Origin: Trachythela sp. YZ-2020
Lineage: Eukaryota; Cnidaria; Anthozoa; Malacalcyonacea; Clavulariidae
Assembly (NCBI GenBank): GCA_016169945.1
Contig: JADLSH010000198.1
Location: 992,001 to 1,056,000, forward strand
Direction of reading: 5' to 3'
Length of the DNA stretch: 64,000 nt
Below the pieces are notes generated by a model. That model did no database searches. It was not told the DNA's origin and worked only from the letters and a program-made list of their open reading frames with translations. Shown here in pieces: positions 29,955 through 41,480 of the stretch (the first letter of the stretch is position 1; each line of letters opens with the position of its first letter). Position numbers and translations under genes: made by a program.

Positions 29955-30400
29955 GCGAAGGCGCATGGGCGAATGCGAAGGCATGAGCAGAATGCGAAGA
30001 CGCATGAACAGAATGCGAAGTAAATGCGAAGACGCATGAGCAAAATGCGAACTTAATGCGAAGACGCATGAGAAAAATGCGAACTTAATGCGAAGACGCA
30101 TGAGCAAAATGCGAAGGTGCATAGGGCCACAGTGGCCTTAATGCGAAGACGCATAAACAGAATGCGAACTTAAGACTATAAGTGTCAGCTAGGTTGAGAT
30201 ATTCCGGGCCTTCGAGCCACGACGGGCCTTAATGCGAAGACGCATGAGCAAAATGCGAAGAATGCGAAGCAAAATGCGAAGGCGCATAGGGCCACAAAGG
30301 CCTTAATGCGAAGACGCATGAGAAAAATGCGAACTTAATGCGAAGACGCATGAGAAAAATGCGAACTTAATGCGAAGACGCATGAGAAAAATACGAAGGC
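29955..30400. repeat. 32-bp tandem array, foldback A right arm
   Basis: Units of the form ATGCGAAGACGCATGAG(C/A)AAAATGCGAACTTA. It is the inverse of the array at 27427-27835. Confidence 0.8.
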
Positions 30401-31297
30401 GATGGAATTCACGAAGGATGTGTGCGCTATGCAAAAGGAATGGTACAGCTAGAAAAACTTGTACAATGTGGCGATATCACGCTTAAAGGATTCGTGAACT
30501 GAGTAGTGTAAATGACTGATAAAATATGTGTGCATAGATCAACCTAAATTTATGCGCGCACGACTCATTGAACACAGCATGCCAAAGTAAACATCAGTAA
30601 CATCTATAGTAAACATCGCTATAGCACGTAAAAAATCAGCAATAAGTGCCTCACAAACATGTCCACATTTTTTTCTCAAAAGGTAAGAGAGACGATTGTG
30701 TAGTGTCATAATAAAAAGGTCTTATCAGTGCTAACTAGGTGTATATTTTGAGGATGAGTTTCTGACTAACAAAATATGTGTTCATAGATCAAAATGTTTT
30801 ACTTAGACTCGTGCTGCTAAGTCGGAAATCATTATTTTATATCCCAATTAGCTGTCAAACATTATTCAAATCCTTTGTATCTCAGAGCTAAGCTAGTAAG
30901 CTAGTAATAAAACTTAGTCAGTGGGAAATCACTATTGGCTTGATAAATGCGTGATTTTCAAAGTATTTCACGTGGGGGTATCAATTTTCAACTTCGCGAG
31001 CAACAGCCTCTGCAGTATAGCCTTAATTAGTGTTGTGTTCTCATTAGTGTGAGTAAGATCAGAAGTCTTCCTATCTCACAGATAAGTGCGTTATACTAAA
31101 ACTTGAGCAGTGAAAAACGACTATTGGCTTGATAGATGTGTGATTATCGAAGAATTTCATACGAAAGGTATTGATATTCAGCGAAATGCGATCAATGCGT
31201 ATTATAAATGTTTTATCTGTCCATGTATTGGGGGTATTGACTCTAAGCGAAATGTGATCAGTGCATACTATACACTGTGTAAACATGAAACGAATAG

Positions 31298-31900
31298 CCT
31301 GAAATGTGGTTTTATTTGTCCTCAAACAAGATTGCATGGTCATGTAGCAGAACGAAACGTTATACCGTTCCCACTTGTGACAAAGTTTTGGAAGATAAAA
31401 TCGCCAAAAATATTGGCAAAGACCAAGAGAATTGGAAAATCTGACTCTTCTTGAGTGGCTTAGGCATGTTGATCATGCAAAGGCAACACCAAAGCCATAC
31501 AAGCATGGATCAACATTGATCGCAGCGAAAACATATTCCATATTCAACAAGGAATATATTTTATAAACCCTTGAACAGCATCCATCAACATTGATCGCGG
31601 CGAAAACATATTCCCATATTCAACAAGGATATATTTTATAAACCTAATGAACAATGCCTCATCGTCAAATCATACATATTCCATATTCAACAAGGAATAT
31701 ATTTTATAAACCCTATTGAACATGCCTCATCGTCAAATCATAGCCATCCAAACCATGAACGTATTCCGGAACAACTGCAGTGTTTGCACAAGCTGTCCAT
31801 CACTTTCCAAACCTTTGGACCAACAAGGACAAACTAACATCATTTTTGACCATTCAAGGCCATAAAGACATCTTTGTCCGATTTATCCCCGAGCCAGCGC
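31298..31900 (+). pseudogene. Helitron-like gene, middle fragment
   Basis: Sequence resumes with SLKCG at 31300, then in shifted frames VPTCDKVLEDKIAKNIG, LLEWLRHVDHAKATPKPY and HGSTLIAAKTYS (31430-31550), and HHFPNLWTNKDKLTSFL (31788-31845). It continues the gene broken at 26104; about a dozen codons appear lost at the junction. Unit 1 at 19.3 kb carries the equivalent LRTHDSSKENAP...FFQF region. Confidence 0.6.
31517..31745 (+). repeat. Local triplication
   Basis: AACATATTCCATATTCAACA and what follows recurs near 31528, 31604 and 31667, with GATCGC(A/G)GCGAAA before the first two and a shared CCTCATCGTCAAATCATA after the last two. The triplication occurs inside the decayed Helitron-like coding region. 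Confidence 0.7.
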
Positions 31901-32930
31901 GAAGCGCCGTGCGAGGGTACTAAATCCGCTCGGATATTTACGCCCGGGTATGTGAAAACATTGCATGTGGAATGCAAAATCGTCCGCCATTTTTTTTGTC
32001 ATGGACTCGACCTTTTTGTAAGTTATGCGCATGCGCAAGTTCAAGCCGAGAGAAAACTGGTAACTAGCAACATCATGATTGGCTAAGACAACGATTTTGT
32101 TTTTATATGTATATTGTATAAGTCAGAAAAATAACTGCCAATCTGCCATCCTGGCATTTAATTTTTGGTATTGATATGAAAACCTTTTTCAAGTCGGACA
32201 TATTTTAAAATTCAGACAAATATTAAGTCTCCAAAACAAGATAAATGAATATTTTTTAGAGGACTTTCACTTACTAAAGTCAATAGGAAAATAAATCAGT
32301 CGAAAGGCCGAGAAAGGAGAGGATTTTCAAGTTTTAAATAATTTAAAACGGGTAAGTGTTTATTTTGCATACTTGCTTTTGCAGTTTTGCCGTCAATTAG
32401 CATGCACTACAGTTTGTGGTTTTGAAAATGCTTAGTTCATCCTGTGGTCAATAACAACATTGATTAATCTTAAAAATGGTTTTAGTATTAATTCAAATGC
32501 GTTAATAAGAAATAACATATTTAATCTTAAAAACTTCATAGTATAAAATATTGTTCAGAAAACAGTTGAAGTTTTATGACAATTTCGAAACGTTTTGTGA
32601 GACGTTTAATTAAGATTGAATTTTAGAGTAAATCAAAGCTAAAATAGTACGTAATAACATAGCTACTTTATATAGTTGGGCAATTGATAATTTTACTGTT
32701 AAAAATACAAACCTTATCACTATTTTGCCATTTTGAACAAAAAATAAAATAAATATACCCGGCCGGTTGCGTGTTACCATGGTCACAGTGATCAACTCAG
32801 TACTTCATGCTACAAAAACTTTTGGGGAGTATATTGCTTTGGTTCTATAAATGGGCGAGGGGGTTCTGCATGCATGTATTTCTAGTTTTATTTAACTCAA
32901 ATGTAAATAGTCAATCCAACACAGCTTTTA
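31900..32930. other. Non-coding DNA interrupting the Helitron-like gene
   Basis: AT-rich with no recognisable coding content or terminal repeats that I could define. It separates the middle fragment from the helicase fragment. Confidence 0.4.
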
Positions 32931-32934
32931 CCAA

Positions 32935-33569
32935 TACACATGCAATTGCAAGGGAATTTATCACTCGATGCACAGCAAGCAGCAGTTGAGGCATATAAGC
33001 AATTGTGTCTTTCAAAGACGCAATCACTATCACATCCAAAATTATTCGATTCAAGAATATTTAGAGGAAAGTGATACCAAAGATATTGGTAACCATAACA
33101 TTACAGAGCATAGTCAACCATTGCCCTTTCATTTAGAAACTGAGTGGCAAAGAGCCAAAGACCAACATTGATAACAGGACTTATTAGAACAAGATGTGAA
33201 CATGTTAATAGCTACACAACAGGTTTCCCAGCAAGCAGTTATCGTGCTCAAACAAATGATGAAACAAGCTGTGACACAGTTCATAGTTCCTTTGCCATTC
33301 CTGCGTGCTCAGACGAAGCACCTAAAATAAACTGGTCTTTATCACGATTTGACCTCATAATCATTGACGAATTGTCCATGATATCGGAAACAATTTTTCA
33401 ACATATATTGTTAACAGCAAATTATAGACAATATAAATTTAAGTTAATTGGACAACGCGTTGAAGCTAGTATGTTAAGCAAGATATCAGATAAGTTTCTG
33501 TTTCAAAAGCGGCGATTCCTTGCGTCTGCAGGCCTCAAGTTTTGTGTAGTTTTACTTATTGACAGATAG
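32935..33569 (+). pseudogene. Helitron-like gene, PIF1 helicase fragment
   Basis: Near 32985-33060 one frame reads QAVEAYKQLCLSKTQSLSHP, typical of the linker before the helicase. The frame 33144-33569 encodes TTGFPASSYRAQTNDE and the Walker B-like FDLIIIDELSMISE with the DE pair. The Walker A lysine loop and motifs III-VI are not found, so the domain is incomplete. It probably belongs with 25660-26103 and 31298-31900. Confidence 0.65.
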
Positions 33570-33574
33570 TTCAA

Positions 33575-34438
33575 AGATAATTTTCATCATTGGTCATGCT
33601 TTTACGTGGGCAGCCCTTGATATTTCATGGTTCACATTTTAATTGTTCACATTTATATTGGGTGGCATAAAAACTTTAAAAAGGCTAAAGGGTGTTTAAG
33701 TTAGTTTATTATTAGATAATTTTCACCTACTTCACATGCTATGTTTGAAAAACAACATCTTGTTGTCTAAACGTTTTCTTCCATATATTTTCTTAAATGT
33801 TCTCGTATATCATCTTACAAGCCGCGGATTCGGTCCGGCTGACCTGCGCCATAATCGGTTGTTTGTTGCCCTGAAAATTAACAAGAGTTGGTGAATAACA
33901 TAATATTTTCTAGTTAACAGTCGTCTGCATCTATCTGTGTGATCCGGTGTCATGATTTTACGCTATTAACGTAGTTTTTTGGTTTTACGATTCTGCGCCG
34001 TGTATCTCTCACTACAAACTGTGCTATTTTAGTCTTGTTGGATAACTTGTTTTCTAGTGCTTTTATCAACTTAATATTTCATCTGTGACTGAGGATTTAC
34101 ATTATCCATATTCTCCCAAAGTTTGGTGTTATTTGAGTTAATGGAATTTGAACTACTTGGATTTAACTACATTTGACAGTTGGAGTATCGACCAACGGCC
34201 TATTGTTATACCGTTGTTATACTTGTCCATTCGGACTTCTTGACGCTAATTTGTTGCTTAGCAACAACTGAATTTGAATTTCCCCCGTCGAAAAGCCTTT
34301 GACCTATTGATCTACTCGTTGTTTGATATTAGTCTGATACCGTCTGTACTTTTGTCTTGGAATAAGTTAGTATTATTTCAGAAGGACGCAGATCTATATT
34401 TGACCTTGGTCCTTTCGTCTTAAAAACCAACCATCACG
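33575..34438. other. Spacer and probable LINE 5' UTR
   Basis: No coding region is supported. The last several hundred bases before the ATG at 34439 are probably the LINE 5' UTR, whose start cannot be located. Confidence 0.35.
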
Positions 34439-34813
34439 ATGATAACGATTAGACTTGTCCTAATCTTCTTCGTTTCTCTTTTGTTATTCAGTCGGCAGAA
34501 AACGTCACGACCTCTCTACACTGATAACAGTTTTTCTTCCAACGTTACTGTTAGTTCCGAGCTTGCCATCCTGCCTGATAGAGTATGCTTTCTTTGGTGT
34601 TTTACCCGTGATAGCAAGTTAAGAAATATAAACTATCTACCAAATCACCGCTATGGTTTAACGTTTCAAGTCAACCGCAGAACCTCGCACGCGCTAATTT
34701 GTATTCTCCTTTCTGGCAATATCTGCGTTAACCCAGGTCCTAACAATTCATGCATTTCATCAACCACAGATGCAAAATCTAAAAAGTTACCCTGCGACAT
34801 GCCTTGTTATTAA
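34439..34813 (+). CDS. LINE leader with signal-like peptide and NPGP motif
   Basis: Begins with a hydrophobic stretch (IRLVLIFFVSLLLF, residues 4-17) resembling a signal peptide. Residues about 95-104 read SGNICVNPGP. The last four residues match the 2A translational-recoding motif (consensus D-V/I-E-x-N-P-G-P), but the Asp and Glu are replaced by Asn and Cys. 2A-like leaders of this form are known from CR1/L2-like LINEs of marine invertebrates. The frame stops at 34811-34813, while another frame continues into the endonuclease with INARSLKS. Confidence 0.55.
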   Translation: MITIRLVLIFFVSLLLFSRQKTSRPLYTDNSFSSNVTVSSELAILPDRVCFLWCFTRDSKLRNINYLPNHRYGLTFQVNRRTSHALICILLSGNICVNPGPNNSCISSTTDAKSKKLPCDMPCY

Positions 34814-37631
34814 TGCTCGGAGTTTGAAAAGTTTACACGTATCTGACGGCAAAGATGTATGTAATTTATCCCGCTTTCAAGAGCTTGTTTATTCCGAAGG
34901 TCTGGGTAACAGAGACCTGGCTTAATAAAGATATAGAGAACGCTGAAATTCTCCCAACTGGTTATACAATCTATAGGAAAGACCGCGAAACGCGCAATGG
35001 TGGTGGTGTTTTACTAGCAGTCAAAACAGATACATTTAACTCATCCAGAGAATTTGTTAATCCAATACCTGACCTTGAAGTGACCTCTGTAGAACTAATT
35101 ACTCAATCAAAACAAAAGCTCTTGATCTGCTGTTGCTATAGACCACCTAATACAGATAAGATTTGGTTAGATAAATTTAACACAATTTTGGCTGATCTGT
35201 CTTCTCGTCATGATAACATTATAATTGTGGTGATTTCAACTTCCCTAAAGTTAACTGGCTGTCACCCGTTGAAACCTGCGGTGCGGATCAAATTTCATTC
35301 ACAGAACAATTAAATGATTTCTATTTAACCCAACTTAACACTTTACCAACCAGAGGTGACAATATACTAGATTTAGTTATTACCAGTGTGGCGCACCAAA
35401 TAGAAAACATTACAATACTTAACCCGGCAAATAGCGGCTTGTTTACTGATCATTCAGTAATTTTTATCGATCTAAAAACATCCACTAAAGCGGGTCCTAG
35501 GCTGAATAGAACCGTTTTAGATTTCCGAAGAGGAGACTTCGTTGGCCTGCGATCTGCCTTACAAGCGTTTGATTTTTCAAATTTAATTCAACCAGACTCT
35601 GATATAAATCTAGACTGGCTACAGTGGAAAAATTCATTCCTCGCAACAGTTAAAGTATTTATCCCAACTAAAAAGATCAAAGGCAGAAACTCCCCTCCCT
35701 GGTTAAATGGTAAAATCATCCACGCTATACGACAAAAGGAAGCTGTGCGTCGGAAGCTCAAAATATCTCCGACCAGCGCCCTGAAAGCCAAGTTCAGTGA
35801 TTTGCGAGCTAACGTTAAGGAAATGGTTATTTCTAGCCGTAAAAATTTATTTTCATATCTTGATGTTAACTTCCAGCTAAACCCAAAAAGATTTTGGTCA
35901 ATATTTAAACTCAGCAGTAAAGAGTCCAGCATACCGGAGTCTATGTCAATGGGTAAGACTAATAGTCCTGCTATATCACAAACTGTAACAGCTTCTACTC
36001 CTGCTACCATCGCGGAAATATTCAATAATTATTTCACATCTGTTTTCACGAGCGGCGATTCTCCTACACATTTGCCTTTTTCCCAACCACCAACTTCAGC
36101 ACTATCAAACGTCCAGTTAACAAGAGAATAAATTCTTCAAACACTTCTAGCGCTTGATACTAACAAGGCGACTGGCCCTGACGATATCTCTCCAAAATTA
36201 CTTAAAATGACTGCCCACCAGATCGTACCATCACTTACTAAACTCTTTAATAAATCCCTTAGTTGTGGAGTTCTACCTAATGATTGGAAGTTAGCAAACA
36301 TTGTGCCTGTATACAAGAATGGAGAAAAGCATCAAGTTGAAAATTACCGCCCAATTTCTCTCCTCTCTGTAGTTTCTAAAGTCCTCGAGCGCTGTGTTCT
36401 TAGCAACATCAAAGATCACTTGGTAGCATTAATCAACGACTCCCAACACGGTTTTATTCCGGGAAAATCTTGTACAACCCAGTTGGTAGAAGTGCACGAA
36501 AATATAGGATCCTTGCTGGATGCTGGAAAACAAACTGACGTCATATACATGGATATGTCCAAAGCCTTTGATAAAGTCGACCATCAAGTTCTCATTAGCA
36601 AACTTTACAATTGTTTTGGTATCTCAGGAAGTCTGCTTGGTTGGTTCTGTTCCTACTTGTTGAACCGAAGGCAACGTGTTACTGTCCTAGGAGCAACTTC
36701 ATCTGAAAAACCTGTTATGTCTGGAGTCCCACAGGTTTCTATCCTGGGTCCTATACTTTTTCTACTCTATGTAAACGACCTACCTGATGTAGTAAATCAT
36801 TCAAAAGTTGCCTCTTTCGCCGACGACACAAAAGTATTTAAGTGTGTCGATTCTCTCACAGATGCTGTCTTGATTCAAAGAGATCTTAGTAGTCTGGAAA
36901 ATTGGTCTACTACTTCGGGACTTGTCTTTAATCAAGATAAGTGCAAGTGTCAGCATTTTACTAGGAAAAAGACTCTTACTGAATTCCCTTACGTGATCAA
37001 AAACAAGACACTTGCAGTTACACCAGAAGAAAAGTATCTTGGCATTTGGGTCACTAACAATCTGACATGGTCAAAACACACCCTTGATCGATGCGGTGCG
37101 GCTAACAAGATGCTAGGTTTCCTGCGCAGATCTGCAACGGAAATCAATAATAAAAAAAACCGCCGCACATTGTATTTGGCAGTTGTACGACCTGCCCTGG
37201 GTTATGCTACTCAGGTCTGGTCCCCGCAGTCGGTCGTGCTTATTAGCCGGACAGAACGCATCCAACGCCGAGCTACAAAATTTATTCTGAGCCTGCCATT
37301 TACGTGCGAAATATCCTACAGAGACCGACTCATTTCCACAGAACTACTTCCCGTCTCATATTGGCATGAATACCTTGACTTACTCTTCTTCTTCAAGGCC
37401 ATTACTGGCATTGTAGTCATTTCTAAAAGTACTTTACCTGAACGTATTATTCCTGTCAGGGTAACTAGATCATCTACAAATCTCAACGCAATCTCATTCC
37501 GTCAACGTAAATGCAAAACAACTACTTATCATCGCTCATTTTTTCTTAGAACAACCAGAACTTGGAACTCCCTCCCTGAACATTTAAGGCTTGATAACTT
37601 ATCTATTACTCAATTTAAAAAGCACTTTTGA
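34780..37631 (+). pseudogene. LINE endonuclease-reverse transcriptase (CR1/L2-like)
   Basis: The endonuclease part contains VTETWLNKDI, RNGGGVLLAV and CCYRPPN. The strongly conserved GDFN-type motif near 35230 is broken by a 1-nt deletion, and another shift lies near 34900. A TAA at 36129-36131 interrupts the frame before the RT, which then runs intact to 37631. RT motifs seen: NYRPISLLSVVSK, MDMSKAFDKVDH, GVPQVSILGP (Val in place of the usual Gly) and the catalytic ASFADDTK. The C-terminus (WNSLPEHLR) is typical of the clade. The combination of APE endonuclease and RT gives target-primed reverse transcription in active relatives; this copy is dead. Confidence 0.85.
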
Positions 37632-37874
37632 ACTATTATTCTATTGCCTTACGATCCAGCTACACTCTTGATGATCCACGAACTTGGAAAACTGTTTGCC
37701 TCAAATGCAACGCAAGCAGAAGTCTCATGCAATCATTAACCTGCTGTTATTAGTTATTCTGACTGTTTCATATTTTCATTAATTTGACTTTTTACTTTAA
37801 CTAAAGGGCCCACTGTAATTGGCGTTAAGCTGTTGTGGTGTCCCAGCTTTCTTTTTGTAAGAAGCGAAGCCAAA

Positions 37875-37905
<31 letters not shown>

Positions 37906-37909
37906 ATAT
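37632..37909 (+). mobile_element. LINE 3' UTR with (AAAT)n tail
   Basis: The 3' UTR follows the stop and ends at 37873-37909 in eight or nine AAAT units, a tail common to CR1/L2-like LINEs. No target duplication was found because the 5' end is not defined. Confidence 0.75.
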
Positions 37910-38605
37910 GATGCTAATAGCTTGTAGTTCTGTTGTAACATTCTCCATATGAATGCAAAGTTTTAAAGGAATATTCCCAATATTATTATATATTTAGATG
38001 CTTGTTATCTAAACATATATGGGTTATCATTTTTTTATTTTGAGGCAGCCATTCAGTGCAAAGTTACTATTTTAACAGGAGTGTTGTAACAATATTTGAC
38101 TAGCAAGGTTTCTTGTTTTTTTATTTTGGTTATAAAACATGTATACTCTTGTGTAGTTCAAGAAATTTAAATTATACATCCTTCATTACAGAGAAATATT
38201 TAGTGGAAGGTCCTTTTAGGAAAAATTGCTCAGTCACCTAAAATATACCACCAAAGGGGTTCAATGGTTTAAACACTTCCCAACAAATTTCGTCCGTCAT
38301 TACGTGCCCACAGTTATCACGTCTATATCACGTCTATATCCACCCTAAAGACAAATTACTTTACATGCCAATATGTGGGATTTCATATGACAAAATAAAG
38401 AAAGTTATTCTGGAGCAGCTGTTTCTTTGTTTAACGTATTTCATAAAGAGAGTTCATGGGCGTGACGGAGGTAAAACAGGTTGGTATATTCTTACGTCTT
38501 TTCACAAGCACACATTTGAAAACAAACAGGACATCTCATGATCAGATATAGTTTGTAATAAAAAGTCCAAATATGGAATGGCATGCAGGTGCGTGCTTTC
38601 AACTG
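37910..38605. other. Non-coding DNA
   Basis: No gene or clear repeat boundaries seen. Confidence 0.4.
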
Positions 38606-38639
38606 TAAATTGTGACATATATAACTATTGACGTAAAAG

Positions 38640-39090
38640 CAGATTTAGTTGGGATAATGAGCTACTCGAGGAGAGCACGATGTTTTTCCTCCTCTAACAT
38701 TAAACGATTTCAGACATGTCACGACAAAGTAACTGCGGAAAATCTTCAAAAAAAAGTTAGTGGCTTTGGCTGTGAAGACGTCAAGCCTGCTGTTGTACCT
38801 ATCTACCACCAAACGTGCTACAGAATGTCCAACCAAGTCTCATTCACCCGCAGAGAAACGGAAGACAATAGCATATAATTATTCGAAGCAATTTACCAGA
38901 AAACAGAAACAAAAAGGATACGTTGAACTATTTTTCATTGACCCTACAAACAGCCGAAGGGACATAACAACCCCTTTGCTTTAGGAAGTCATAAAAAAGT
39001 TGCCAATGAAAGGTACAAGAATAAGACTGCACTGGAAATCTACAATCATACGGTCTCAAAAGACGGTAAAATATTCAAACGAAATTCGAG
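38640..39090 (+). pseudogene. Unidentified decayed coding remnant
   Basis: One frame reads ENLQKKVSGFGCEDVKPAVV followed by YHQTCYRMSNQVSFTRR (38740-38862), a Cys/His pattern like the short H-x2-C-Y segment of some large transposon-associated proteins. Another frame near 38985-39060 reads KVANERYKNKTALEIYNH. No family can be assigned; it may be chance. Confidence 0.2.
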
Positions 39091-41480
39091 TGATTCTTTT
39101 ACCAAATTTAATTCATGCAACTCGAAGCTTGAATGACACAATCAAGGAAGCTTGATCCATGGATATTGTTATATATATTTTTCTGCCAACGTTGTCTCAA
39201 AAGGGCCGACCAGAACCACCTACGAACGTATTATACGGAATAATAATACTTCCACGGATTCTAAAGGGGGTGACAATAAGCATTGTTTCATTCAATGCTA
39301 AGTTATGAATGGCAGCTATTCAATTCAATGGTAGCTGTTTCACTATGTCTCACACTAAAGCCAGAGTCAAGAGGTGATGTCTAAATTGTTGTCACAACGT
39401 TCAGTAGCAAAACCGCACCATCCCCACCAACTGTGAAACAAAGTTGACATGATAGCAGACCTATCAATATACCAAAAGTCCATCATCACCACAAAGTAGT
39501 GAACAAAGTTAACTTGTCTGCGAATTTTTGTTCAATCAACTCCAGAGGATTTAGTTAGTTTCATCTATCATGGTGTATTTTCAGTAAGGTGCAAAAATGT
39601 GGAATAAACTGCAAAAGAGCATGATCTCAGCAGACGAAGCAATAAGGTCACTAGACCCGAGTGCCAAAACTTTGGGTAGTGAGTGATTCAATCGGGGAAT
39701 TATAATATTATAGTACAGTTAGATCAGAGTAGCGAAGTGTACTAAACAGGTTTGATATATTAGAGAGTGAAAGGATATTGAGAAAAGTACTATTGTCAAG
39801 CATCTGAGGAATTTTTCTCCTAGATTATCATCTCACACAGATTGTAAGAAAGGATCGGAAAAAATCTTGCATTGTGTGTTATCGGAAATGTGTCTGCACA
39901 ATTTTATTTCAAGAAGTGTAGTATGAACTCTGCATGACAAAATGATTGGCACACTACCACCTCATTTCTGAAAAAGTCGCTTTAAAACCTGCCTACAACA
40001 TCTAATTGGCAAGGTCTTGTAGGAAAAGTGATAATATATGCTATGTATACAAATTTAATGTATATAAATAGTTTCCCTAAATTTGGAGCAGCTTCTTAAT
40101 TCGCGATTGCTAACAATTTCTGCTAAAACTCGACTCTTCAATATTAGAGTAATTGGGTAAACTTTTCTTGAAGGATAAAAATTCGAAACAACATTTCTGC
40201 ATAACAACAATATCCAACAATTTCTGCTGAATCAAATGTAAGAAATACTCCGAAATTCGACACTGCATCTTTTCTTCATAATGTGCACTTTCGAACAGTT
40301 AATAATTAATAATAAGCCGACTTCCAAAATTCTGACCAACTTTTCAACATAACTTCCCATTTCCAACAAATTTTGCAGAACGGAACACCAAAAACATTCG
40401 AATATTCGAAAACCTTTCTGCATAATTATATATTTAACAATTTCTGCTGAATCAAATGCTATGAGAATTCTGAAATTTAGTTGAAGCATTCTCTATGCCA
40501 ATTATTGATAATTCAATTTCTGCCAAATATAGTGACAAAAGTGTTCCGAAGAACTTTTCCATATAGGGTGATTAGCAATTCCTGACTCACATGCTATTCT
40601 ATTCTGAAAATCCGAGAAATTCGATGATACAAAATTCGAAACTAGTTTACTGTCTGTAATTTTCAAACAATTTTCCAATTCCAATTTGAAAAGGATCAAA
40701 GAGGACAAAAAGTTTAAGAAAATACTAAAGTGGAAAATCTCGACTTATTTTAAGAAAGCGTCTCATGTTGAGACATATTTCAATTCTAAAATTGTCTATG
40801 TCAATTACCAGAAAACGCACGTTATGCATAAACTCTGTATCAAACACGTTTTCCCTTCACTACGACTAGAAAGAGAGAGATAAAACTCTCCTCTCATGCA
40901 GAGGTCTATAACATGCATGAGACCGGACTGGAATATACAGTATGACCCCAGGATTATTATGAAGCCTTAATATAATTTTAAAATATCAGTGAGTAAATTA
41001 AATATTGGCAAGTTTTTTTAAGATGATGAGATTTAGTGGTCAAACGAGAGCTCTCACAAACTCTCATCCTCAGATAACCTGGACTGAAACAATGTTAAGT
41101 ATTCTTACTTGCACAGCATATAGATATACAAACTGCTTCCAGCATGTTGTCCCTGGTTCCACGATCCTAAACTCGAACTAGTCTGATCATGTACTGTATT
41201 TTGTGTTTGATGAATGTGGCGATCTCTGTCGCAGCAGATTCTAGCGACGTCTTTTTCGTCCTATCTCTCTGTGGTTTAAAATGAATTCTGATGTTAAGGA
41301 TAAAGAAGGTTCCCATATGTTTGTTTTCTAAAATCAGAAGCAAAGAAGTTCTTCACTTACAATGTTAAACGCATTATAATTATGAATATTGGAGTCCATT
41401 CCTATTATTTAAGGTGGCTCCCTACAGTTAGTACAGTTTGAAACACGATTTATTCGGCTTGTGCAAGTGACGTCACAACT
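39091..41480. other. AT-rich DNA with a local repeat
   Basis: No gene. The phrase AACAATTTCTGCTGAATCAA recurs at about 40214 and 40439 with diverged versions near 40115 and 40365, a weak local repeat of about 100-225 bp spacing. Confidence 0.35.

Larger units (their letters stand above)
26104..31297. mobile_element. Foldback element A
   Basis: About 5.2 kb. The left end AGTAGGTAACCCCCCCCC matches both ends of foldback element B. From about 26540 to the centre near 28.9 kb the sequence is the inverse of the region from the centre to 31297, with tandem 32-bp arrays in both arms. The terminal 430 bp (26104-26540) have no partner at the right, so the right end is deleted. Flanking sequence on both sides belongs to the same Helitron-like gene, which shows where it inserted. 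Confidence 0.75.

Noticed and set aside
27654..30122. ORFs with MRLRI-type repeats in the foldback arms
   Set aside because: Translations of the 32-bp array in all frames; same for 49178-50549.
31110..31454. 114-aa ORF at the right edge of foldback A
   Set aside because: Chimeric: the first half is foldback arm sequence, the second half is a shifted frame of the Helitron-like gene.
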